A stretch of 64,000 nucleotides of DNA. It comes from JACDBE01 sp051002015 (lineage in GTDB: Bacteria; Actinomycetota; Acidimicrobiia; Spongiisociales; UBA5794). The stretch is taken from assembly GCA_051002015.1 (NCBI GenBank), contig JBPCMS010000019.1:7867-71866 (forward strand). Direction: 5' to 3'. Shown piece by piece: positions 24,094 through 30,863 of this stretch. The position numbers and the translations under genes are program-made. The notes under the pieces were generated by a model. The model did not search any database. It had not been told where the DNA came from and saw nothing but the letters and a program-made list of their open reading frames with translations. Within the stretch, counting starts at the first letter, position 1. Each line of letters opens with the position of its first letter.

Positions 24094-25587
24094 ATGCGGC
24101 TGGAGAACCTGACGGCAGGCATGCCCATCGTCTATGGGGGAGACCGGGTCATCATGGTCGACGAGGCGCTGGCCGCCGCCTTCTCTCCGGGGGATCGTCT
24201 CGTCGTGGTCCAGACCAACGGAGACCTCCTCCACATCCCGGCTGCGGTTCACGCCACCGTCACCACCGCCGTCGACGCCGCGGTGGCGGCCTTCGACCGG
24301 ATGGGCACGGTGACCGACAACCAGATCACCCGCTTCTTCGGGGCCTTCGCCGATCTGATCGCCGGCGAGGACAGCTTCGCCCCGGTCGCCGCCGCCAACG
24401 AGGCCGACGTCGCCTCGGCGAGGGAGCGGGGACGCTCGGTAACCCGGCTGGTCCTGTCCGACACGATGCGCGCCGGCATGGTGGATGGGCTGCGGGGCTG
24501 GGCGAAAGCGTCGTCCGGCCGCAACGCCGTGGTGGAGACGATCGATCATCCCGGCTGGCGGGTCGATCTGGTGCAGGCCGGGCTCGGCGTGGTCGGGTTC
24601 GTCTTCGAGGGCAGGCCCAACGTGTTCGCCGACGGCGCCGGGGTGCTGCGCTCGGGCAACACCATGGTGTTCCGCATCGGGTCCGACGCCCTGGGCACCG
24701 CCGAGGCCATCGTCGAGCACGCCCTCGATCCCGCCCTCGCCGCCTCTGACCTTCCGCCGGGAGCGGTGTCGCTGGTGGCCAGCCCCGAGCGCTCCGCCGG
24801 TTGGGCCCTGTTCTCGGACCGGCGCCTGGCGTTGGCAGTGGCTCGCGGCTCGGGCCCGGCCGTTGCCCAGCTGGGGGCGGTGGCTCGGCAGGCAGGGGTG
24901 CCGGTCAGCCTTCACGGGACCGGGGGGGCGTGGATCGTCGCCTCCGAGCACGCCGACCCCGACATGTTCGCCTCCGTGGTGGTCCGATCGCTCGACCGCA
25001 AGGTGTGCAACACCCTCAACACCTGCTGCGTGATCGCCAGCGCCGCCGACGAGCTGGTGCCTCGCTTCCTCGATGCCCTGGACGAGGCGGGTAGGCGGCG
25101 GGGCACCGTGGCCAAGCTCCACGTAGCCGAGGGCAGCGAAGGGATGATCCCGGAGCCGTGGTTCGCCCCTGCCCGCATCGCCCGGGCCGAGGGCCAGGTC
25201 GACGAGCCGCGCACCGAGGTGCTGCCGGTCGACCGGCTCGGCCACGAATGGGAGTGGGAGGACAGTCCCGAGGTCTCGCTGGTCATCGTCCCCGACCTGG
25301 CCACCGCGGTTCGTCTGTTCAACGAGCAGAGCCCGCGGTTCATCGCCAGCCTGGTGTCGACCGACGAGGGCGAGCAGCAGCGGTTCTTCGACACCATCGA
25401 CGCTCCCTTCGTGGGTAACGGGTTCACCCGCTGGGTGGACGGGCAGTACGCCCTCGATCGGCCCGAGCTCGGTCTGGCCAACTGGCAGTCGGGTCGGCTG
25501 CTCGGCCGGGGAGGGATCCTCAGCGGTGACTCGGTCTTCACGGTGCGGACCAGGGTCACCCAAAGCGACCAGGACGTCTCCCGCTAG
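24094..25587 (+). CDS. proA: Divergent glutamate-5-semialdehyde dehydrogenase-like protein
   Basis: The protein looks like an aldehyde dehydrogenase of the ProA (gamma-glutamyl phosphate reductase) type. Recognisable ProA blocks are GVVGFVFEGRPNVFADGA (NADP-binding side), an ARGSGPAV region corresponding to the PRGGAGL loop, and RKVCNTLNTC with the candidate catalytic Cys at residue 305. It is 497 residues against about 415 for ProA because of an extra N-terminal stretch of about 65 residues (LTAGMPIVYGGDRV and following), and the C-terminal motif normally reading [22 protein letters not shown] is replaced by a clearly different sequence (ELGLANWQSGRLLGRGGI). Given proB nearby it is probably this organism's ProA, but a different acyl-phosphate reductase role is possible. 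Confidence 0.65.
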   Translation: MRLENLTAGMPIVYGGDRVIMVDEALAAAFSPGDRLVVVQTNGDLLHIPAAVHATVTTAVDAAVAAFDRMGTVTDNQITRFFGAFADLIAGEDSFAPVAAANEADVASARERGRSVTRLVLSDTMRAGMVDGLRGWAKASSGRNAVVETIDHPGWRVDLVQAGLGVVGFVFEGRPNVFADGAGVLRSGNTMVFRIGSDALGTAEAIVEHALDPALAASDLPPGAVSLVASPERSAGWALFSDRRLALAVARGSGPAVAQLGAVARQAGVPVSLHGTGGAWIVASEHADPDMFASVVVRSLDRKVCNTLNTCCVIASAADELVPRFLDALDEAGRRRGTVAKLHVAEGSEGMIPEPWFAPARIARAEGQVDEPRTEVLPVDRLGHEWEWEDSPEVSLVIVPDLATAVRLFNEQSPRFIASLVSTDEGEQQRFFDTIDAPFVGNGFTRWVDGQYALDRPELGLANWQSGRLLGRGGILSGDSVFTVRTRVTQSDQDVSR

Positions 25588-25619
25588 CCGCTCTCGGGGC
25601 GTCCGGTCTGCTCTCGGAG

Positions 25620-25676
25620 CCGAACTTTGAGCGCCTCACTCTGCTGGACGGTGTTATTCGCTCAAGGTTGGGGTGG
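25620..25676. repeat. Palindromic intergenic repeat, family C copy 1
   Basis: A 57-base unit begins CCGAACTTTGAGCG and ends CGCTCAAGGTTGGGGTGG, so its ends are inverted repeats around a central 25-base spacer. It matches the second copy 15 bases downstream at nearly every position. Confidence 0.8.
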
Positions 25677-25691
25677 GTCGGGGTCTCGGGG

Positions 25692-25747
25692 CCGAACTTT
25701 GAGCGCCTCACCCTGCTGAGCGGTGTCATTCGCTCAAAGTTCGGGTG
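25692..25747. repeat. Palindromic intergenic repeat, family C copy 2
   Basis: The second unit has a perfect 13-base inverted repeat (CGAACTTTGAGCG and CGCTCAAAGTTCG) around a spacer containing CTCACCCTGCTGAGCGG. Both copies lie in the gap between the proA-like gene and the moxR-like gene. Confidence 0.8.
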
Positions 25748-25824
25748 GCGCGGGATCGCGGCTCGACCTCCCCCTGATCTCCTCCTGATTTCCGGCCCGC
25801 GGCGGTGGCGGCGAGAATGCCGCG

Positions 25825-26697
25825 ATGTCCTTCACCGATGTCGCCGCGACGGCCGACGCCCTGCAGCGGTCCGGGTATCTCACCGACGACCGCATCGCCC
25901 AGGTCGTCTTCCTCGCCGATCGGCTGGGCAAGCCGATCCTGGCCGAGGGCCCCGCCGGGGTGGGCAAGACGTCGCTGGCGGTGGCGGTCGCTGCCGCCAC
26001 CGGTCGACGGCTGGTCCGGCTCCAGTGTTACGAGGGTCTCGACGAGGCCAAGGCGCTCTACGAGTGGAACTACCACAAGCAGCTGCTCCGGCTGCAGGCA
26101 GACGAGGGCCGGCGGTGGGACGAGCTCGAGGGCGACATCTTCACCGAGGACTTCCTGCTCACCCGGCCGTTGCTCGAGGCGATCAGAAGCCCGGAGCCGG
26201 TCGTTCTGCTCATCGACGAGGTCGATCGGGTCGAGATCGAGAGCGAGGCGCTGTTGCTCGAGGTGCTCGACACCTTCCAGGTGACGATCCCCGAGCTGGG
26301 TACGGTCACGGCGACATCACGCCCGTTCGTGGTACTGACCTCGAACAACACCCGGGAACTGTCCGAGGCGCTGAAGCGGCGCTGCCTCTTCCTGCACATC
26401 GACTATCCGGATGTCGACCGGGAGCGGGAGATCCTGCTGACCAGGGTGGAAGGGCTCCCCGAGCGGCTCGCCTCCCGCATCGCCGAGGTGGTCCGCTCCA
26501 TCCGCGGCGTCCAGCTCCGCAAGTCGCCATCGATCAGCGAGAGCATCGACTGGGCGCGGACGCTCATCGCTCTGGCGGTCACCGAGGTCGACGGTGCCGT
26601 CACGGACGACACCCTGCACGTTCTGCTCAAGTACCAGTCCGACATCGACAAGGTGCGCCGTCAGCTCGACCTCACGTCGTTCGGCTCGGCCGGGTAG
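25825..26697 (+). CDS. MoxR-type AAA+ ATPase
   Basis: The 290-residue protein is a MoxR-family AAA+ ATPase, a chaperone-like class that helps insert metals or mature protein complexes together with a VWA partner. Walker A is GPAGVGKTS at residues 42-50, Walker B LLIDEVD near 127-133, followed by sensor-1 SNNTRE and the arginine-containing ALKRRC segment. It lies six bases before a VWA gene, forming the classic MoxR-VWA pair. No carbon-monoxide dehydrogenase, methanol dehydrogenase or other client gene is seen nearby, so the client is unknown. Confidence 0.88.
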   Translation: MSFTDVAATADALQRSGYLTDDRIAQVVFLADRLGKPILAEGPAGVGKTSLAVAVAAATGRRLVRLQCYEGLDEAKALYEWNYHKQLLRLQADEGRRWDELEGDIFTEDFLLTRPLLEAIRSPEPVVLLIDEVDRVEIESEALLLEVLDTFQVTIPELGTVTATSRPFVVLTSNNTRELSEALKRRCLFLHIDYPDVDREREILLTRVEGLPERLASRIAEVVRSIRGVQLRKSPSISESIDWARTLIALAVTEVDGAVTDDTLHVLLKYQSDIDKVRRQLDLTSFGSAG

Positions 26698-26703
26698 CCG
26701 GCG

Positions 26704-28149
26704 GTGCTCAAGTCGCTGGCGAATTTCGCCGCCGAGCTCAGAACCACCGGGATCCCGGTCTCGATGGTCGAGGTCATGGACGCGGTGGCCGCCATCGACC
26801 ATGTCGACCTGGGCAACCGGGAGGCCGTGCGGACCGCGCTTGGCGCCACGATGGTCAAGACCGCCCGTCACCGCCGCACCTTCGACGTCGCCTTCGACGT
26901 TTTCTTCGGGCTCGCCGCCGCCCCGTTCGGCGCCGGTGAGACGACCGACCAGATGGCGATCACCCTCCCGCCCGCCGCAGGGGGCGGGACCGGCGTGGGG
27001 TCTGGAGGGGATCTCGACGAACTGGTCGAGGCGATGGTGGCGGCGCTGCGCTCCGGCGACCGCGAGCAGCTGCTCCGGTTGGTGCGGATCGCGGTCGACC
27101 GCTTCTCCGTCTTCCAGCCCGGCCGCCCGGTCGGGGGACGCCACTACCTCTACCGGGTGATGAACCGTCTCGACACCCACCGGCTGCGTCTGCTGTTGGG
27201 CACCCCGGCCGAGGACGAGGCAGGTGATGAGGACGTGTTCAACCGGCGGCGCGCCGATATCCTCTCCGACGATCAGATCGACCAGATCCGCGCCGCCGTC
27301 CATGACGAGATCATGCGCCGGCTGGTGGCGGACCGGGGGAGCGAGGCCGTGGCTCGCACCCTGCGGGCCCCGCTCGTCGAGGACATCGATCTCATGCACG
27401 CCACCCGCGAAGAGCTGGCGGAGATCGGTGCCAGGATCGCCCCGCTGGCGCGCAGGCTCGCCTCCAGGCTTTCGGCGCGGCGACGCCACGGGCGCCGGGG
27501 TCGACTCGACGTGCGTCGCACCATCCGCCGGTCGCTCGCCCACGGTGGCGCCCTGGTGGACCCGCGGTGGAAGCCGCGACGGATCGCCAAGCCGGAACTG
27601 GTGATCCTGTGCGACGTGTCCGGCTCGATGGCCACCTTCGCCCGCTTCACCATGCAGCTCACCTACGCCATCGCCCACCAGTTCTCGAATGTCCGCACGT
27701 TCGCCTTCGTCGACGGCATCGACGAGGTCACCCGCTTCTTCGGACCCGGCACCGACTTCGACGAGGCCATGCAACATGTGGCGGCGAGCGCCGAGGTGAT
27801 CCACCGTGACGGGCACAGCGACTACGGGGTGGCGTTGGGTCGCTTCGCCGACCGGTTTACCGATGCGGTGACCCCGCGATCAACGGTGATCATCACCGGC
27901 GATGCCAGGAACAACTACCGGGACTCCGGGGTGACGGTGCTCGCCTCCATCGCCGATCGGGCCCGGGCGGTGCACTGGCTCAATCCAGAGGCGAGTCGCT
28001 ACTGGGACACCGGGGATTCGATCATGGCGACGTTCGCCGCGGTCTGCGACAGCGTCCACGAAGTCCGGACGCTCCGCCAACTCGAGCGCTTCGTGGAACG
28101 GGTAGCCCTGGAGCGCGCCCACCTGGGTCGGCGGATCGCGGTCCGGTAG
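26704..28149 (+). CDS. VWA-domain protein (CoxE-like)
   Basis: The 481-residue protein has an N-terminal helical CoxE-like region (about 1-290, with a basic RRRHGRRGR stretch) and a C-terminal von Willebrand A domain with the metal-ion site DVSGSM (D304, S306, S308) and a later TGDARNN aspartate. Such proteins act with MoxR ATPases in maturation of metalloenzymes or large complexes. It has no signal peptide. The GTG start at 26704 follows the ATPase gene by six bases, so the two are one operon. Confidence 0.85.
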   Translation: MLKSLANFAAELRTTGIPVSMVEVMDAVAAIDHVDLGNREAVRTALGATMVKTARHRRTFDVAFDVFFGLAAAPFGAGETTDQMAITLPPAAGGGTGVGSGGDLDELVEAMVAALRSGDREQLLRLVRIAVDRFSVFQPGRPVGGRHYLYRVMNRLDTHRLRLLLGTPAEDEAGDEDVFNRRRADILSDDQIDQIRAAVHDEIMRRLVADRGSEAVARTLRAPLVEDIDLMHATREELAEIGARIAPLARRLASRLSARRRHGRRGRLDVRRTIRRSLAHGGALVDPRWKPRRIAKPELVILCDVSGSMATFARFTMQLTYAIAHQFSNVRTFAFVDGIDEVTRFFGPGTDFDEAMQHVAASAEVIHRDGHSDYGVALGRFADRFTDAVTPRSTVIITGDARNNYRDSGVTVLASIADRARAVHWLNPEASRYWDTGDSIMATFAAVCDSVHEVRTLRQLERFVERVALERAHLGRRIAVR

Positions 28150-28249
28150 CGGTCCGGACCACCGGCCCGTCCTCGTTGCACACCGGCCCTCTTCTTCGTG
28201 TCACACCCACCGGGTACGGTGCGGATGCGGTGGCGGGAGAGGAAGGCCA

Positions 28250-28897
28250 ATGCTCTGGTCCCGGCTCGCCGCCGGTGCCGCACTGCTGGTGCCATGGCTC
28301 ATCACCGCACCGGCTCTCGCCGCCCCGACCTGCACCGGGCTGGTGGCGCCGGTCGACGGTCCCGTGCTTCGTGACTTCGCACCGATCGGGCAGTACGCCG
28401 GGCACTGGGGAATCGACCTCGGGGCCACGCCGGGCACGCCGGTGGCCGCCGCCGGGGTCGGCGTGGTCAGCTTCGCCGGTCCCGTCGCCGAGCGGCTCTC
28501 GGTCACCGTCGATCACGGTGGCGGCCTCAAGACGTCATACTCCTACCTCGAGACCATCACCATCACCGCCGGCCGTTCGGTGGTGACGGGTTCCGTTCTC
28601 GGCACCTCCGGCACCGACAACGGGCTCGATGCCGTCCACTTCTCGGTCAGGGTCGACGGCGTCTACGTCGACCCCGAGCCGTGGCTGGGATGTCACCCGC
28701 CCGGCTCGGCGGTGTGGCTGACCATCGAGGCCACCCTCTCCGCTCCCTATGCTGCGCCGGGTGCGACGCGGCATCCTCGGCGGCACCTTCGACCCGCCCC
28801 ACCTGGCCCATCTGGTCGCCGCCGAGACCGCATACCGTCAACTCGGGCTCGACGTGGTGACGCTGATACCGGCGGGCAGCGCGTGGCAGAAGGCTGA
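28250..28897 (+). CDS. Secreted LytM/M23-like protein, probably catalytically degenerate
   Basis: A signal peptide (about residues 1-24, ending APALA) leads into an M23 (LytM) domain. The zinc ligands appear conserved: His52 and Asp56 in HWGIDLGA and His130 in DAVHFSV. The two histidines normally involved in catalysis look replaced: the Y-x-H-L motif reads YSYL (Tyr99) and the HxH motif reads AVH (Ala128). It may therefore bind rather than cut peptidoglycan, or regulate an amidase, as EnvC-type proteins do. The last 45 or so residues are encoded within the start of nadD in another frame and look like read-through (Arg/Pro-rich), so the original stop may have been lost. Confidence 0.7.
   Translation: MLWSRLAAGAALLVPWLITAPALAAPTCTGLVAPVDGPVLRDFAPIGQYAGHWGIDLGATPGTPVAAAGVGVVSFAGPVAERLSVTVDHGGGLKTSYSYLETITITAGRSVVTGSVLGTSGTDNGLDAVHFSVRVDGVYVDPEPWLGCHPPGSAVWLTIEATLSAPYAAPGATRHPRRHLRPAPPGPSGRRRDRIPSTRARRGDADTGGQRVAEG
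28748..28753 (+). promoter_or_regulatory. -10 hexamer TATGCT selecting the GTG start of nadD
   Basis: TATGCT ends seven bases before the GTG at 28761 and overlaps the alternative ATG at 28749, so a transcript from this promoter would start after that ATG. Confidence 0.4.
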
Positions 28898-29339
28898 TCG
28901 CCGGGTCAGCGATCCCCACCACCGCATGGCGATGACCGAGCTCGGCGTCGACGGCATCGACTACCTCGAAGTCGACGCCCGCGAGGTGCGACGTGCCGGG
29001 TCGACGTACACCATCGACACCATCGAATCCTTCGGTGGCGACGACCTGGTGCTCATCGTCGGGGCGGACGCCGCCGCCGGGGTGCGCACCTGGCACCGCG
29101 CCGCCGACCTGCTGACGGGCGTCGCCTTCGCCATCATGCCCCGTCCCGGTGTCTCCGTCGACGAGGTCGACACCGCCATCGGTCCCGTCGACATCACCTG
29201 GCTGCGCACTCCCGAGCTGGCGATCGCGTCCACCGAGTTGCGGGCCCGCGTCGCCGGGGGCGACTCGATCCGGTTCCTGGTGACGGACGGCGTGTGGCGA
29301 TACGTCGACGCCCACCTGCTCTACCGGGGGGCGGATTGA
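28761..29339 (+). CDS. nadD: Nicotinate-nucleotide adenylyltransferase
   Basis: NadD makes nicotinic acid adenine dinucleotide in NAD synthesis. The 192-residue protein has the nucleotidyltransferase signature GGTFDPPHLAHL at its N terminus and the C-terminal substrate-binding block ELAIASTELRARV. I choose the GTG at 28761 because the typical N terminus (M-R-R-G-I-L-G-G-T-F) begins there and a TATGCT element precedes it; an ATG at 28749 would add four residues. It overlaps the 3' end of the LytM-like gene by 137 bases and precedes rsfS, a conserved order. Confidence 0.92.
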   Translation: MRRGILGGTFDPPHLAHLVAAETAYRQLGLDVVTLIPAGSAWQKADRRVSDPHHRMAMTELGVDGIDYLEVDAREVRRAGSTYTIDTIESFGGDDLVLIVGADAAAGVRTWHRAADLLTGVAFAIMPRPGVSVDEVDTAIGPVDITWLRTPELAIASTELRARVAGGDSIRFLVTDGVWRYVDAHLLYRGAD

Positions 29340-29403
29340 GGCCAGAGGCGCGGCAGGGCGCAACGCCTGGCGGCATCGTTCATGTTCCGGTCCCCGAATC
29401 TTC

Positions 29404-29409
29404 TAGGAT
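29404..29409 (+). promoter_or_regulatory. -10 hexamer TAGGAT for rsfS
   Basis: TAGGAT is followed about 26 bases later by the Shine-Dalgarno AAGGGAAGG, giving rsfS a normal short leader. Confidence 0.4.
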
Positions 29410-29441
29410 GACGCCCGTTCACATCCCAAGGGAAGGTCATC

Positions 29442-29816
29442 ATCAGCGCTGACCATCAAGCCGTCGATGCGGCCAAGACAGCCGCCGCCGCCATCGCCGA
29501 CAAGAAGGGCACCGCCGTCGCCCTCCTCGATGTCTCCACGCTGATCGTGCTCACCGACGTATTCGTGATAGGCACCGGTACCTCGAACCGTCACGTCAAG
29601 ACCCTGGTCGACGAGGTCGAGGCCCAGATGAAGCAGGCGATCGACCGCAAGCCTCTCCGACGCGAAGGCGTCGAGCACGCCCGTTGGGTGCTACTCGACT
29701 ATGGCGACATCGTGGTGCACGTCTTCGACGCCGAGACCAGGGACTACTACGACCTCGAGCGGCTGTGGGCGGACGCACCACGGATAGCCTTCGAGCCGGT
29801 CAAGGTCGAGGCCTGA
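29442..29816 (+). CDS. rsfS: Ribosomal silencing factor RsfS, apparent ATC start
   Basis: RsfS binds uL14 and blocks 50S-30S joining when nutrients run low. The conserved core is clear: ALLDVSTLIVLTDVFVIGTG, the RHVKTLVDEVE helix, WVLLDYGDIVVHVF and the C-terminal YYDLERLWADA. Homology extends upstream of the first standard start codon (GTG at 29547) through a typical first helix (QAVDAAKTAAAAIADKKG), and the frame closes at a TGA at 29409-29411 with no ATG, GTG, TTG or CTG between. An ATC at 29442, five bases after GGAAGG (29431-29436), is the most plausible start and gives 124 residues, the normal size. The alternative is a sequencing error or a shortened protein lacking about 35 residues. 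Confidence 0.8.
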   Translation: MSADHQAVDAAKTAAAAIADKKGTAVALLDVSTLIVLTDVFVIGTGTSNRHVKTLVDEVEAQMKQAIDRKPLRREGVEHARWVLLDYGDIVVHVFDAETRDYYDLERLWADAPRIAFEPVKVEA

Positions 29817-29822
29817 TAACAT
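29817..29822 (+). promoter_or_regulatory. Possible -10 hexamer TAACAT for tRNA-Ala
   Basis: TAACAT lies 12 bases before the mature tRNA 5' end, directly after the rsfS stop. No clear -35 is visible, so transcription with rsfS is also possible. Confidence 0.3.
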
Positions 29823-29834
29823 CCCGGGATTCCC

Positions 29835-29907
<73 letters not shown>

Positions 29908-30015
29908 CCGAGACAAAGTCCCAGGACAACGGGGTTTCTGTCGGCCGTCGACTCGCCCAGCCGGCCCGACGGTGGCCTTCCATCGCCGGGATCGCCGCCT
30001 GCAGACCCACATTGT

Positions 30016-30021
30016 TACGCT
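30016..30021 (+). promoter_or_regulatory. Extended -10 (TGT-TACGCT) for the pterin dehydratase/VOC gene
   Basis: TACGCT preceded by TGT ends seven bases before the ATG at 30029, giving an essentially leaderless transcript. Confidence 0.45.
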
Positions 30022-30028
30022 GAGGGGC

Positions 30029-30679
30029 ATGACCGAGCCGATCACGCCGCGGCAGTTCCACGAGGCCGTCGGCGTCGAGGACTGGCGGGTGCTGTTCGGC
30101 GGGGCGTGCGCGCACTTTCGTACCGGGTCGTTCGCCACGGGCGTCGCGCTCGTGGACGCGATCGGGAAGCTGGCCGACGCTGCGAACCATCACCCCGACG
30201 TCGACCTGCGGTACGCCGGTGTGACCGTCCGGCTGATGACGCATGAAGTCGATGGGCTGAGCCAGCGCGACGTCGAGCTAGCCCGGCAGATCTCGGCGGC
30301 GGCGCGCGAGTTGGACGTCCCCGCCGACCCGACCGCCGTGCAGACGGTTCAGGTCGCGATCGACGCGCTCGTCGGTCCCGGGCTGAGGCCATTCTGGCGC
30401 GCCGTGCTCGGGTACGAGGAGTTGGGTGACGAGGACCTGATCGACCCCTACGGACGCGGGCCGTCCTTCTGGTTCCAGGAGATGGACGCGCCGCGCCCAC
30501 AGCGCAATCGCATCCACGTCGACATCTCCGTGCCGCACGACCAGGCCGAGGCGCGCGTCGCGGCGGCGATCGCCGCCGGCGGCCACCTGGTGACCGACCG
30601 GCACGCCCCGAAATGGTGGACACTGGCCGACGCCGAGGGGAACGAGGTCGACGTGGCCACCTGGATGGGCCGCGACTGA
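30029..30679 (+). CDS. Pterin-4a-carbinolamine dehydratase fused to a VOC domain
   Basis: The first 95 residues form a pterin-4a-carbinolamine dehydratase domain, identified by ANHHPDVDLRY, then VTVRLMTHEVDGL and a downstream D-x3-A helix; this family dehydrates 4a-hydroxy-tetrahydropterin. Residues about 105-216 form a glyoxalase/VOC fold (FWRAVLGYEEL, RIHVDISVPHDQ, WWTLADAEGNEVDVATW) with candidate metal residues His and Glu. No aromatic amino-acid hydroxylase lies nearby, so the substrate is unknown. Fusions of this kind occur in actinobacteria, where they may act on other cyclic adducts. The ATG at 30029 has a close -10. Confidence 0.82.
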   Translation: MTEPITPRQFHEAVGVEDWRVLFGGACAHFRTGSFATGVALVDAIGKLADAANHHPDVDLRYAGVTVRLMTHEVDGLSQRDVELARQISAAARELDVPADPTAVQTVQVAIDALVGPGLRPFWRAVLGYEELGDEDLIDPYGRGPSFWFQEMDAPRPQRNRIHVDISVPHDQAEARVAAAIAAGGHLVTDRHAPKWWTLADAEGNEVDVATWMGRD

Positions 30680-30863
30680 GCGTATCTGCCCTGCAACGGT
30701 CAGTGTGGGGGAGATGCTCGGGTAGTCGTCAGATGCTTCTCTCACGGTCGGGTCAACGTGTTGAAGACCATGTAATGCTCGAGCCCGCCAACCCGGGCGA
30801 ACCCGACGGCCGGCCGTGCCGACCGGCGTCCCGATTACCCTTCGCCGCCCCTCCCGAGACCAT

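Noticed and set aside
28749..28760. ATG at 28749 as nadD start
   Set aside because: It overlaps the likely -10 element and adds four residues outside the family's usual N terminus.
30680..30863. T-box riboswitch before leuS
   Set aside because: No T-box sequence, specifier stem or terminator/antiterminator pair could be recognised in this GC-rich gap.
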